Positions 25,140-34,982 are shown, numbered from the stretch's first letter. The stretch is 64,000 bases of DNA from Sphingobacterium corticibacterium (GCF_004208525.1 NZ_SGIT01000005.1:186001-250000); one strand, 5' to 3'. A program made the numbers and translations. Notes: generated from the letters alone by a model not told the origin.

Positions 25140-27143
25140 ATGGACACAACGAACGCAATCATTTTACCTGGGGGATATTGTAATTCCAAAACATCTTATA
25201 GTCGATTTTTGACGCGGGAAGTAAACGTGGGCGATATTCCTATGGGAGGAGATCATCCTATTCGTATTCAGAGTATGACGACGGTCGACACCATGGATAC
25301 CTTAGGATCAATAGAACAAACTATCCGCATGGTAGATGCCGGATGTGAATATGTGCGAATTACCGCACCAAGCATCAAAGAGGCAGAAAATCTGGCCAAT
25401 ATTAAGAAAGAACTAAAAATACGGGGCTATAATGTCCCCTTGGTAGCCGACATCCATTTCACACCAAACGCCGCTGAGGTAGCTGCACGTATCGTGGAAA
25501 AAGTGCGTATCAACCCGGGCAATTATGCTGACAAAAAGAAATTTGACCAGATAGAATATACCGATGCGGCCTATCAAGGTGAATTGGAACGTATCTATAA
25601 AAAATTTGCGCCTTTAGTTAAGATATGCCAGGAATATGGCACTGCTATGCGCATTGGTACTAACCATGGGTCGCTTTCTGACCGTATTATGAGCCGATAC
25701 GGAGATACGCCTGAGGGTATGGTAGAATCCGCTTTAGAATTTATACGGATTTGTGAAGATTTACGATATTATAACCTCGTCGTGTCGATGAAATCATCCA
25801 ACCCGCAAGTAATGGTACGTGCTTATCGCCTACTAGTCGAAAAAATGGTGGCGGAAAATATGAATTATCCCCTTCATTTAGGGGTTACAGAAGCGGGAGA
25901 TGGTGAAGATGGACGGGTAAAATCCGCCGTTGGCATTGGTACATTATTGGAAGATGGGTTGGGTGACACTATTCGAGTTTCGCTAACCGAAGAGCCTGAA
26001 TATGAAATCCCTGTTGCGCGGGCCTTAGTTAATCGATATACTGACCGCAAGACACAACAGGAACAGACACCTCCGCGCGAAATTGTCAACCTATCCGGCC
26101 ATACGGACACCATGCCTTATGAAACAATGGAAGTCAATGCATTTATTGGTGGCTCTTTGGTTCCCAGGGTGGTTGCCGATATCTCCCGCGAAAATTTGAA
26201 AGCCCCATTCGTACTGACTGCTGTCGGTTATCGATACGATGTATTGAATGATAAATACCATATGGGTGACCAATCGGTAGACTTTGTTTATCTCGGTTCG
26301 CAATTGCCTTCGTTTACATTGCCCGGAAACCTCAAGGTGCTATACGATTATGATACTTGGCAAAATTTAGCTGACAAAGCTAATAAACATCCTGTCTATT
26401 CGTTAAAAAGCTTTCAGGAGGCTTCGGTACATGACCCTTCCTTAAATTTGATAACGTTGTCGAATGATGATCTGGAGGGGGATTTTTTCGCGAATTTACA
26501 GATAAATAACACGGTTGTGTTCGTTTTAGAGACTAATCACTTGCATGGCATGGCAGATCAGCGCCAGTTTTTTAACAACTTGCAAACTATCGGTGTAAAT
26601 AACCCGGTTATCATAAAACGAAGTTACCCCGTAGCAGAATTTTTAGGCCCTGTCGGAGATATCATGCATCCGGAAGAACCGATCTCCAAAATACAGCTAT
26701 ACGCTGCAACGGATATGGGGGCTTTACTTGTTGACGGATTGGGATCCGGCATTTGGATCGACTCTCCTGCGACCCCGTTGGATAAACTTGCTTCATTATC
26801 TTTCGGGATTTTACAAGCTACCCGCTCCCGTATCTCAAAAACAGAATATATATCCTGCCCAAGCTGTGGACGGACACTCTTTGATCTACAGGAAACAACG
26901 CAAATGATCAGAAGCCGTACCAATCATTTAAAAGGTCTAAAAATCGGCATTATGGGTTGTATCGTGAATGGACCTGGCGAAATGGCAGACGCAGATTATG
27001 GGTATGTAGGTGCTGGCCCAGATAAAATAACGCTTTATAGAGGCAAAGAAGTCGTCAAAAGAAACGTTAGCTCGGTCAATGCTTTAGATGAATTGATAGA
27101 GATTATAAAAAATGATGGATTATGGATAGATGCGGATGCGTAA
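25140..27143 (+). CDS. ispG: (E)-4-hydroxy-3-methylbut-2-enyl-diphosphate synthase, long form
   Basis: IspG (667 residues) reduces MEcPP to HMBPP, the penultimate step of the MEP isoprenoid pathway. The ATG at 25140 is used, not the TTG in the -7 box. The TIM-barrel domain has IRIQSMTTVDTMDT, ADIHFTPNAAEVAA and MRIGTNHGSLSDR. The C-terminal 4Fe-4S domain has Cys573 and Cys576 (CPSCG) and Cys607 (GCIVNGPGE). About 270 extra residues between them (roughly 300-560) form the insertion domain of the long IspG of Bacteroidota, Chlamydiae and plants; E. coli IspG has 372 residues. ispF lies 9 kb away. Confidence 0.96.
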   Translation: MDTTNAIILPGGYCNSKTSYSRFLTREVNVGDIPMGGDHPIRIQSMTTVDTMDTLGSIEQTIRMVDAGCEYVRITAPSIKEAENLANIKKELKIRGYNVPLVADIHFTPNAAEVAARIVEKVRINPGNYADKKKFDQIEYTDAAYQGELERIYKKFAPLVKICQEYGTAMRIGTNHGSLSDRIMSRYGDTPEGMVESALEFIRICEDLRYYNLVVSMKSSNPQVMVRAYRLLVEKMVAENMNYPLHLGVTEAGDGEDGRVKSAVGIGTLLEDGLGDTIRVSLTEEPEYEIPVARALVNRYTDRKTQQEQTPPREIVNLSGHTDTMPYETMEVNAFIGGSLVPRVVADISRENLKAPFVLTAVGYRYDVLNDKYHMGDQSVDFVYLGSQLPSFTLPGNLKVLYDYDTWQNLADKANKHPVYSLKSFQEASVHDPSLNLITLSNDDLEGDFFANLQINNTVVFVLETNHLHGMADQRQFFNNLQTIGVNNPVIIKRSYPVAEFLGPVGDIMHPEEPISKIQLYAATDMGALLVDGLGSGIWIDSPATPLDKLASLSFGILQATRSRISKTEYISCPSCGRTLFDLQETTQMIRSRTNHLKGLKIGIMGCIVNGPGEMADADYGYVGAGPDKITLYRGKEVVKRNVSSVNALDELIEIIKNDGLWIDADA

Positions 27144-27158
27144 TCCTATCCGCTAAGA

Positions 27159-27575
27159 CTATCTTACAGAAATACGTTTGACTACAGTCTCTGTTCCGGA
27201 GGACACCCGTACAAAATAGAAGCCTGCTGTAAGCTTTCCGTCGGTATCAAAGGATAAACTCTGCAAACCAGCATCTAAACGCCCGTTCATTAAATTTAGA
27301 ACCTCATTTCCTAACGCGTCCATGACCTTAATAACAACAGTATTTTGTTGACTTAACGTGAAGTTTAGGGTAATTTGTTCTGCTACGGGATTATAAAACA
27401 CTTTTACATTATTGATCAACTTTTCGCTGTCTTGATCACTATTAGGCATAGAAAAAGCGTGAAATGTCATATTTGCTTTTTCCAAGACAGTGTGGATAGG
27501 CATAGCTTTTCCTACACCAAGCATGGTTATGCTTGCGAGTGTAAATAATGCTATCTTTTTCCTTAATCCTGTCAT
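27159..27575 (-). CDS. Small secreted protein consisting of a T9SS sorting domain
   Basis: The protein (138 residues) has a signal peptide (basic start, then IALFTLASITMLGVGKA, about residues 6-24). A short linker is followed by a type A type IX secretion C-terminal sorting domain (about 55-138): VFYNPVAEQITLNF, VVIKVMDALGNEV, LDAGLQSLSFDTDGKLTAGFYFVRV and the terminal ETVVKRISVR. Such domains normally end large surface enzymes and adhesins and are removed on export. Here there is almost no cargo, only about 30 residues. It is convergent with ispG. Both a functional small exported protein and a truncated gene are possible; signal peptide and domain are intact. Confidence 0.85.
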   Translation of the reverse strand: MTGLRKKIALFTLASITMLGVGKAMPIHTVLEKANMTFHAFSMPNSDQDSEKLINNVKVFYNPVAEQITLNFTLSQQNTVVIKVMDALGNEVLNLMNGRLDAGLQSLSFDTDGKLTAGFYFVRVSSGTETVVKRISVR

Positions 27576-27749
27576 GTTAAAATTTCATCAGTAAGTAGAT
27601 TAGAGTATTAGTGTAATTGATACTAACAAAGTTACCTTTTTTGACTTACGGTTGGACACTTTTTTTTATTTTTTTTCACCCTTTAACAATTTTTAACAAG
27701 ATTATACGTTGTCCTTTTTGTCATTATAAAAATACACGTATTTTTAATG

Positions 27750-27757
27750 TATGTTTG
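27750..27757 (+). promoter_or_regulatory. -7 box of kup
   Basis: TATGTTTG, an exact TAnnTTTG match, ends 18 bases before the ATG of kup. Confidence 0.55.
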
Positions 27758-27775
27758 CTTCCTAATTTTTAAAGA

Positions 27776-29719
27776 ATGAAACCCAATAAGCATTCCGATG
27801 CGAATAAGCTAAGCGTTGCCGGCTTATTAATTAGCTTAGGCATCATTTTCGGGGATATCGGTACCTCTCCTCTTTATGTTGTAAAAGCAATTTTCAACAA
27901 GGGCACTATAGAAGAAAATCTTATTTTAGGTAGTTTATCCTGTGTCTTTTGGACGCTGACTTTACAGACTACGATAAAATACGTCTGGATTACGCTGCAG
28001 GCCGATAATAAAGGCGAGGGAGGCATTCTTTCTCTTTATTCCTTGGTTCGCAAAAAGGCAAAATGGCTTATTATTCCCGCCATTATCGGTGCCAGCGCTT
28101 TGCTAGCGGATGGCATGATTACGCCAGCAATCACTATTTCATCTGCCATTGAGGGATTAGCCATACGAAACCCGGAAATACCGACCGTACCTATTGTCAT
28201 CGCGATTATAAGTTTATTATTCTTTATCCAACGATTTGGCACCTCCATCGTAGGGCGTATTTTTGGTCCCTTGATGTTTATATGGTTTAGTATGATCGGA
28301 ATTTTAGGGTTATTATATATCGTACGCGCCCCAGAAGTATTTTACGCTTTAAACCCTTACTACGCTGTTGTAACGATTATCAACCATCCAAATTCTCTTT
28401 TCTTAATCGGCGCGATATTCCTATGTACCACGGGAGCGGAAGCTTTATATTCTGATATGGGACATTGTGGAAAATCCAATATCCGCATGAGTTGGATATT
28501 TGTTAAACTCATGCTCATTTTCAATTATTTCGGACAGGGTTCGTGGCTCCTGGAACACGCGGGTACATCCATTGGAGATACGAATCCCTTTTATGCTATT
28601 ATGCCCAATGCATTTGTCGGTTATGGTGTTATTATCGCCACTATAGCCGCAATCATTGCAAGTCAAGCTATGATATCCGGATCTTTCACCTTAATTTCCG
28701 AAGCTGTACGTTTAAATATATGGCCAAAAGTCTCTATTCGCTATCCCAGTGATCATAAAGGACAGTTATACGTGCCATCCATAAACTTTATTCTATATAT
28801 CGGTTGTATGTTGATAATAGCTGTATTTCAACATTCCTCCAATATGGAGGCCGCTTACGGGTTGGCTATAAACCTAACATTTATTGCCACGACAATTTTG
28901 ATGTGCGTCTTCTTATCGAGGGTACATGTATCCAACGTATGGATTGTGATTTTTGCTTTATTCTATTTTACTATAGAAATCGGGTTTCTTGCCGGAAACC
29001 TTGTAAAATTGACACATGGAGGATGGCTCACATTACTGCTAGCCAGCACCTTATTTGTGGTCATGTTTGCCTGGTATGGTGCACGTAAAATCAAAAATAG
29101 TTTTGTTCGCTTTAACGACATCCGTCCATATTTCTCGATTATTGGAGAGTTAAGCGAGGACAAGTCGGTTCCAGTGTTCGCGTCACATCTCGTGTATCTG
29201 ACAAGTGCAAATAACAAAAACGAAATCGAGTCCAAAATCATTTATTCTATCTTGAACAAAAAACCCAAACGGGCGGATGTATATTGGCTTGTACATGTTG
29301 ATGTAATGGATAATCCGCATACAAGGGAGTATTTCGTGGAACAACTTATACCTCAAAAATTAATCCGCATCGACTTTAAACTAGGATTTAGAGAAGAACA
29401 GCGCATTAGTTTATTATTCCGAAAAGTTGTAGAAGATATGGTAGAAAAAGGGGAAATTGACATTACCAGCAACTATGATACTTTGCGAAAACACGGTATA
29501 GCAGGCGATTTTAATTTCGTCGTACTTGAAAAGATAATCGCCAAAACACATGATCTGAAATGGCATGAAAAAATCATTTTAGAAATATATAAAGCGTTAA
29601 AAAAATTCAGTTTGTCAGAAGAAAAAAGTTTTGGCTTGGATAGTAGCTTTGTAACACTTGAACGTGTTCCACTAAACATCCCCAACACCAAGGAAGTTTC
29701 GCTCCGAAGACTCCCATAG
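27776..29719 (+). CDS. kup: KUP-family potassium uptake protein
   Basis: Kup (647 residues) is a proton-coupled potassium importer. The family signature IIFGDIGTSPLYVVKAIF lies in the first helix, with EGGILSLYSLV following. Twelve hydrophobic helices fill residues about 15-440, and a cytoplasmic C-terminal domain of about 200 residues follows (VPVFASHLVYLTS, DVYWLVHVDVMDNP). Length and order are normal. The gene is transcribed alone with its own -7 box; era follows after 51 bases. Confidence 0.95.
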   Translation: MKPNKHSDANKLSVAGLLISLGIIFGDIGTSPLYVVKAIFNKGTIEENLILGSLSCVFWTLTLQTTIKYVWITLQADNKGEGGILSLYSLVRKKAKWLIIPAIIGASALLADGMITPAITISSAIEGLAIRNPEIPTVPIVIAIISLLFFIQRFGTSIVGRIFGPLMFIWFSMIGILGLLYIVRAPEVFYALNPYYAVVTIINHPNSLFLIGAIFLCTTGAEALYSDMGHCGKSNIRMSWIFVKLMLIFNYFGQGSWLLEHAGTSIGDTNPFYAIMPNAFVGYGVIIATIAAIIASQAMISGSFTLISEAVRLNIWPKVSIRYPSDHKGQLYVPSINFILYIGCMLIIAVFQHSSNMEAAYGLAINLTFIATTILMCVFLSRVHVSNVWIVIFALFYFTIEIGFLAGNLVKLTHGGWLTLLLASTLFVVMFAWYGARKIKNSFVRFNDIRPYFSIIGELSEDKSVPVFASHLVYLTSANNKNEIESKIIYSILNKKPKRADVYWLVHVDVMDNPHTREYFVEQLIPQKLIRIDFKLGFREEQRISLLFRKVVEDMVEKGEIDITSNYDTLRKHGIAGDFNFVVLEKIIAKTHDLKWHEKIILEIYKALKKFSLSEEKSFGLDSSFVTLERVPLNIPNTKEVSLRRLP

Positions 29720-29770
29720 TGGCTATCTTCTTAAATTTTGTATCTTTACACGTCAAATAAAACAACATTC

Positions 29771-30649
29771 ATGTCGCATAAAGCAGGATTCGTCAGTATC
29801 ATCGGAAAGCCCAATGCCGGGAAATCTACCTTAATGAACGCATTGGTAGGGGAGAAAATGTCCATCATTACACCGAAAGCACAAACTACCAGACATCGGA
29901 TCATGGGGATTGTTAACGATGAAGATCACCAGATCATATTCTCGGACACACCCGGCGTCATAAAGCCAAATTATTCCTTGCAGGAATCGATGATGAATTT
30001 TGTACAGGGCTCGCTTATTGACGCTGACGTCATTTTATTTGTAACAGACATTCACGAAAAATTCGATGAGAGTGATGTCATTGAAAGGCTGCAGAAGACA
30101 AATTCCCCTGTAGCTGTTCTTATTAATAAGATAGATAAATCGTCAGAAGAAGAAGTGAAGAGTAAAATAGCATTCTGGCAAGAAAAACTAAATCCGGACG
30201 CTGTTTTTGCTATTTCTGCGTTACTTAACCATGGTGTCGCAGGCATCATGGAATATATTAAAGAGAAACTTCCTATTCATCCGCCTTACTACGAAAAAGA
30301 CGAGTTAACGGATAAAAGTATGCGTTTCTTTGTATCGGAAATGATTCGAGAAAAAATCTTCAAGTTATACGATAAAGAGATTCCATACAGTACCGAAGTA
30401 ATCGTAACTTCTTATAAGGAGGAAGAAAATATCACTCGGATAGCGGCGGAAATCATCGTAGAGCGCGATTCCCAAAAAAATATTCTTATTGGAAAAGCTG
30501 GCTCCATGATAAAAAAAGTCGGCACATACGCTCGACAGGATATCGAAGAGTTTATTGGCGGAAAAGTGTTTTTGGAGCTTTTTGTCAAGGTAATTCCCGA
30601 TTGGCGCCGCAAGAAAAATTACTTGAAAAAGTTCGGTTACGAAGATTAG
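29771..30649 (+). CDS. era: GTPase Era
   Basis: Era (292 residues from the ATG at 29771) binds the 3' end of 16S rRNA and assists 30S assembly. G1 is GKPNAGKST, G2 lies at TTRHRIMG, G3 is DTPGV and G4 is NKID. The C-terminal KH domain contains NILIGKAGSMIKKVG. An upstream TTG at 29738 is rejected because it adds non-homologous residues; a TATCTTTA box (7 of 8) at 29741-29748 may drive the gene. It is convergent with uvrC. Confidence 0.96.
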   Translation: MSHKAGFVSIIGKPNAGKSTLMNALVGEKMSIITPKAQTTRHRIMGIVNDEDHQIIFSDTPGVIKPNYSLQESMMNFVQGSLIDADVILFVTDIHEKFDESDVIERLQKTNSPVAVLINKIDKSSEEEVKSKIAFWQEKLNPDAVFAISALLNHGVAGIMEYIKEKLPIHPPYYEKDELTDKSMRFFVSEMIREKIFKLYDKEIPYSTEVIVTSYKEEENITRIAAEIIVERDSQKNILIGKAGSMIKKVGTYARQDIEEFIGGKVFLELFVKVIPDWRRKKNYLKKFGYED

Positions 30650-30658
30650 GGTTGTTGT

Positions 30659-30683
30659 GTTCTTTTTTCCCGCAAAAAAGAAC
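30659..30683. repeat. Palindromic intergenic element between era and uvrC
   Basis: GTTCTTTTTT (30659-30668) and AAAAAAGAAC (30674-30683) form a perfect 10-bp stem with loop CCCGC, followed by CAAAACCGG. I recall similar TTCTTTTTT-CCCGC-AAAAAAGAA stretches as frequent intergenic repeats in Bacteroidota genomes. Because it lies 10 bases after era it may act as a terminator; the following 140 bases up to uvrC hold no gene. Confidence 0.5.
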
Positions 30684-30830
30684 CAAAACCGGAACGAAGT
30701 GGAGCTCACCGAAGGTAAATCTCGTCGCTTCGGATATTTGACAGGATGGGATAGTACTAAGGATGGGTTTCTACAGTCGTCAAACACCCGGATGCGACAT
30801 TAAATATTAATTAAGGGATCGTGTATCTTT

Positions 30831-32627
30831 CTAAGCAAAGTATTCGCGGAGCGCCATAACCTGTTTGCGGGTAAGCACTTTACTCAATTCTTCGTCGGAT
30901 GCTTCTTTTACTTTTTTAGCTGATTTAAAGGTTTTCAATAGCTTTTCTACAGAAGTTTTTCCTATTCCCGGAATATTTTCCAGCTCAGAGACAAATGTTT
31001 TCCGGCTGCGCTGGTTACGGTGAAACGTAATACCAAAACGATGTGCTTCATCGCGCAGATGCTGGATAATTTTTAAGGTTTCCGATTTTTTGTCTAGATA
31101 CAGCGGGTACTGATCACCAGGATAATAGATTTCTTCCAAACGCTTAGCGATACCGATAACCGTCACCTTTTTTTCAATCCCTAATAGCTTTAAACTTTTC
31201 ATCGCCGCTCCTAGCTGTCCTTTCCCACCGTCAATCACAATTAATTGAGGGAGTGGCTGGTCTTCGTCCAATATTCTTCTATAACGCCGAAAAACGGCTT
31301 CTTCCATCGTGGCAAAATCATTGGGCCCGACGACAGTCTTTACGTTAAAATGTCTATAATCTTTTTTAGAAGGTTTCGCGTCTTTGAAAACCACGATAGC
31401 TGATACGGGATAGCTACCTTGAATATTGGAGTTATCAAAACATTCGATATATCGTGGAAGCACATTCAAACGCAGATCCTTTTGCATCTGCTTTAGGATG
31501 CGTTCTGTTTTCACTTCAGGATTCAACTTCTCGTACTGCAGCATACGCTCTTTCTTAAAATAAGCCACATTTTTACGAGACAATTCCAATAAGTTTTTCT
31601 TCTCCCCTACTTTGGGCACGGTAAACTTTATGGTTGTATTTTCTTCGATATGAATGTCAAAAGGAACAATAATTTCTTTAGACGTACTTTTGAAACGTTC
31701 TCTAAACTCCGGAATCGCTAACGCCAGTAACTCCTCTTCGGATTCATCTAAACGTTTCTTCATTTCCAACGTCTGGGTCTGGATAACAACGCCATGCACG
31801 ACTTTCAGGTAGTTTACAAAAGCATAATTATCTTCCGAAGCAATGTTAAATACATCCACATTTGTAATCGACGAGCTAACAACAGTAGATTTACTTTGAT
31901 AATTAGCAAGTTTTTCCAACTTCGCTTTTACTTTGTGTGCAGCCTCAAAATCTAATGCGGCCACGGCATCGTTCATTTGATTTTTTAGACGGTTGGTAAC
32001 TACTGCAATCTTGCCATTCAATATATCTTTTATATCCGCGAGGTTTTGGTCATAATCTTCTTCAGATTGATATCCTTCACACGGACCTTTACAATTGCCA
32101 ATCTGATATTCCAAACAAATCCTATATTTGCCTTTGGCGATATTTTCGGGAGAGAGATTCAGATTGCAGGTGCGTAAAGGAAAAAGTTCCCGGATCATAT
32201 CCAAGATAATGTGCATCATACCCACAGAAGCATAAGGCCCATAATAGCGGGATCCATCCCGAATGTATTTTCGTGTCCAGAAAACGCGCGGAAAATGTTC
32301 GTTTTTAATGACAATCCAAGGGTAGGTTTTGTCGTCTTTCAACATGACATTATAACGAGGCTTATGTTTCTTGATCAGGTTATTCTCCAAAAGCCACGCA
32401 TCAATTTCCGTATCGACAATAGTAAACGCAATACGGTTTATTTTTCGCACAAGTACACGCGTTTTACTATTGAGTTGATGTTCGTTTACGAAATACGAGC
32501 CTACCCGATTACGCAAATCTTTAGCCTTTCCCACATAAATGAGTTCATTATTTTTATCAAAATATTGATAAACACCCGGTTTATGGGGAATTTTCTTTAA
32601 TTCTTCTCTGTAATCAAATGCACTCAT
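30831..32627 (-). CDS. uvrC: Excinuclease ABC subunit C
   Basis: UvrC (598 residues) makes both incisions around a DNA lesion held by UvrB. The N-terminal GIY-YIG domain is seen in KPGVYQYFDKNNELIYVGKAKDL. A UVR domain (MNDAVAALDFEAAHKVKAKLE), the RNase H-like domain (IECFDNSNIQGSYPVSA, with the catalytic Asp) and a C-terminal helix-hairpin-helix pair (LENIPGIGKTSVEKLL) follow. The ATG at 32627 is chosen over a TTG at 32660, which would add a non-homologous basic tail. An inverted repeat lies upstream. uvrB is about 10 kb away. Confidence 0.95.
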   Translation of the reverse strand: MSAFDYREELKKIPHKPGVYQYFDKNNELIYVGKAKDLRNRVGSYFVNEHQLNSKTRVLVRKINRIAFTIVDTEIDAWLLENNLIKKHKPRYNVMLKDDKTYPWIVIKNEHFPRVFWTRKYIRDGSRYYGPYASVGMMHIILDMIRELFPLRTCNLNLSPENIAKGKYRICLEYQIGNCKGPCEGYQSEEDYDQNLADIKDILNGKIAVVTNRLKNQMNDAVAALDFEAAHKVKAKLEKLANYQSKSTVVSSSITNVDVFNIASEDNYAFVNYLKVVHGVVIQTQTLEMKKRLDESEEELLALAIPEFRERFKSTSKEIIVPFDIHIEENTTIKFTVPKVGEKKNLLELSRKNVAYFKKERMLQYEKLNPEVKTERILKQMQKDLRLNVLPRYIECFDNSNIQGSYPVSAIVVFKDAKPSKKDYRHFNVKTVVGPNDFATMEEAVFRRYRRILDEDQPLPQLIVIDGGKGQLGAAMKSLKLLGIEKKVTVIGIAKRLEEIYYPGDQYPLYLDKKSETLKIIQHLRDEAHRFGITFHRNQRSRKTFVSELENIPGIGKTSVEKLLKTFKSAKKVKEASDEELSKVLTRKQVMALREYFA

Positions 32628-32638
32628 GTCATAAAAAC

Positions 32639-32675
32639 GCCGAACAACAAATTTCGTCAAAATCTGCTGTTCGGC
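32639..32675. promoter_or_regulatory. Inverted repeat in the uvrC leader
   Basis: GCCGAACA at 32639-32646 and TGTTCGGC at 32668-32675 are perfect inverted arms; extended to 11 bases they differ at one position. On the minus strand a GAAATTTG box (7 of 8 to TAnnTTTG) lies between them. It could be an operator or an mRNA hairpin. Confidence 0.4.
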
Positions 32676-32708
32676 ATTTATAAATTCTATCTAAATTACG
32701 TAAAATTA

Positions 32709-34958
32709 CTAGAATCCCAATCGATCGTCGTCCAAAACTTCCTCATTGGAGGGTGTTCCATAAAACTCCTGATATTGACTACAATCTATTTCGCGCGTCA
32801 AACCACCTGGTGGAAGTGGGAAATCTTCTTGTGTATAAGGCAGGTTTTTATCGGCATAGACCTTCTTCATATAGAAGCCAAATATCGGAAGTGCAGCTTG
32901 CGCCCCCTGGCCTGACGCCATGCTATGGAAACGAATACCGCGGTCTTCCGCCCCCGTCCATACACCAGTTACTAAATCTGGCGTAACACCGATAAACCAG
33001 GCGTCAGAATTATCATTTGTGGTACCTGTTTTTCCACCCATTGGATTTTTAAACCCGCCAAATTCCGCCGACCACCGCAAACGAGAACCAGTACCGCCGT
33101 CCACAACACCTTTCAACATATCGATCATAATATAAGCCGATTCGCTGTTTAAAGCCTTAACCACCGTTGGTGTTTTCTCATAAATAGGTGTACCATTTTT
33201 GTCTTCGACACGCAAAATCATAGTTGGTTCAATCCACGTACCGTGATTAACAAATGCGGCATAAGCACCGACCATATCGAACACAGAAGCCTCATAGGCG
33301 CCCAACGCAATAGACGGATAATTCGGCACGTTGGACGTAATGCCCATGCGTTTAGTCAAGGAAGCAACTGTTGTAGCGGTTACTTCGTTTATGACATAAG
33401 CAGAAGCGAAGTTCTGTGAATATTTTAACGCATTTTTCAATGTAATAGGATCGCCTCCTTGCACGGTTCCACGAGGTGTCCAATTACCATAGGTCCGAGA
33501 ATGATTGGGTACCGGAAAACAAGGTGAATATCCGTTATCTATTGCGGCAGCATAGGTGAATGGTTTCGCTGTGGATCCCACCTGTCTTTGCGCCAGCTTT
33601 ACATGATCGAATTTAAAATGTTCAAAACTAATACCTCCAACCCACGCCTTAATATAACCTGTTTTAGGTTCCATAGACATCACCGCATTTTGGAGAAAAA
33701 GCTTGTTGTAACGGATAGAATCCATTGGCGTCATGACGGTGTCGACATTCCCTTTATAGGTAAACAAGGTCATCGGCGCTTTTTTATTAAATTCCTGTTT
33801 GATCTCCTCTTCTGACATACCCGCTTCTTTTAATATGCGATAACGGTCGGAGCGGCGCATGCCAGAAACCAATAATTTTGCATTTTCTCCCTTAAATGGA
33901 TCTGTATTCCGATACTGACGATCAAAATCCCGCTGTAGCTTTTCCATCCATTCCCGTTGAGCCTCTTCCGCATATTGCTGCATAGCATAGTTGATCGGTG
34001 TATACACTTTCAATCCATCACGATCCAAGTCATAAGGTGTACCATCGGCTTTCGTGATGGATAGACGTTTGAATTCTTTTTTTAATTCTTCTTTCAATAC
34101 CGCGCGAAAATACGGAGCCATACCTTCTCCGTAATTCGCTATTCGGAGCTTTAAACCCAATTCCTGCTCTTTCGCTTTTTGCCCCTCCTCCTTTGTCAGA
34201 AAATTCTGGTCGATCATATTATTCAAAACAGTGTTCCGGCGCTTCATCGAATTCTCCGGAAATCTGACGGGCGAATAAATATATGTCCCTTTCAACATGC
34301 CCACAAGCATAGCAGCCTGTTCTGGCGTCAATTTATCAGGAGTAGTATCAAAATACGTTCGGGCTGCTGACTTTATCCCAAAAGTATTGTAGGCACCAAA
34401 ATCGACCGTATTGAAATACATCGTGATGATCTCCTCTTTGGTATAACTTCTCTCCAAGCGAACAGCCGTAATCCATTCTTGGAATTTTTGCATCATACGC
34501 TTAAACGTATTGCGTTCCCTCCGTTCGGAGAAGAGGTTTAAGGCCAATTGCTGCGTAATTGTACTTCCACCTTGTTTTCTATTCAACAACGTAGTGTATA
34601 TCGCAGAAGTTATCGTTCGGGAATAATCGATACCGGCATGATCATAAAACCGCTTATCTTCTGTTGACACTAGGGCATGTACCAAGTAAGGAGATAATTC
34701 ACTGTATTTTACATTAGAGCGGTTATGTTTATAATATCTACCCAATACCTGAAGGTCATCGGTCAATATTTCTGAAGCTAAATTACTCTTTGGGTTCTCC
34801 AATTCTTCAAAAGATGGCAATTTGCCAAATACGCCTAAACGTACACTCACAAGGAAAAGTGCACCAAGAATAACAATACTACACAATATCATCCAAAAAT
34901 TCCGGGTATATCGTTTGATATCTACTTCTGTCAACTTCTGCTTTGATTCTCTCTTCAT
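32709..34958 (-). CDS. Class A penicillin-binding protein (PBP1A type)
   Basis: The protein (749 residues) polymerises and cross-links peptidoglycan. A short cytoplasmic tail and one membrane helix (residues about 21-43) precede the GT51 domain, whose catalytic glutamate is in VSTEDKRFYDHAGID and whose GGSTITQQLALNLF motif is intact. The transpeptidase domain has the SxxK serine in VGSTAKPFTYAAAID, SQN in KYSQNFAS, and KTGTTNDNSDAWF. The C-terminus is short, without extra domains. An exact -7 box lies upstream. It is divergent from the MFS gene. Confidence 0.94.
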   Translation of the reverse strand: MKRESKQKLTEVDIKRYTRNFWMILCSIVILGALFLVSVRLGVFGKLPSFEELENPKSNLASEILTDDLQVLGRYYKHNRSNVKYSELSPYLVHALVSTEDKRFYDHAGIDYSRTITSAIYTTLLNRKQGGSTITQQLALNLFSERRERNTFKRMMQKFQEWITAVRLERSYTKEEIITMYFNTVDFGAYNTFGIKSAARTYFDTTPDKLTPEQAAMLVGMLKGTYIYSPVRFPENSMKRRNTVLNNMIDQNFLTKEEGQKAKEQELGLKLRIANYGEGMAPYFRAVLKEELKKEFKRLSITKADGTPYDLDRDGLKVYTPINYAMQQYAEEAQREWMEKLQRDFDRQYRNTDPFKGENAKLLVSGMRRSDRYRILKEAGMSEEEIKQEFNKKAPMTLFTYKGNVDTVMTPMDSIRYNKLFLQNAVMSMEPKTGYIKAWVGGISFEHFKFDHVKLAQRQVGSTAKPFTYAAAIDNGYSPCFPVPNHSRTYGNWTPRGTVQGGDPITLKNALKYSQNFASAYVINEVTATTVASLTKRMGITSNVPNYPSIALGAYEASVFDMVGAYAAFVNHGTWIEPTMILRVEDKNGTPIYEKTPTVVKALNSESAYIMIDMLKGVVDGGTGSRLRWSAEFGGFKNPMGGKTGTTNDNSDAWFIGVTPDLVTGVWTGAEDRGIRFHSMASGQGAQAALPIFGFYMKKVYADKNLPYTQEDFPLPPGGLTREIDCSQYQEFYGTPSNEEVLDDDRLGF

Positions 34959-34982
34959 AGCATCTATGATACGATTTTAGTA

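Noticed and set aside
27132..27153. GCGGAT/ATCCGC hairpin at the end of ispG
   Set aside because: The stem is six bp across the stop codon with a 10-base loop and no T-run, so it is not a convincing terminator.
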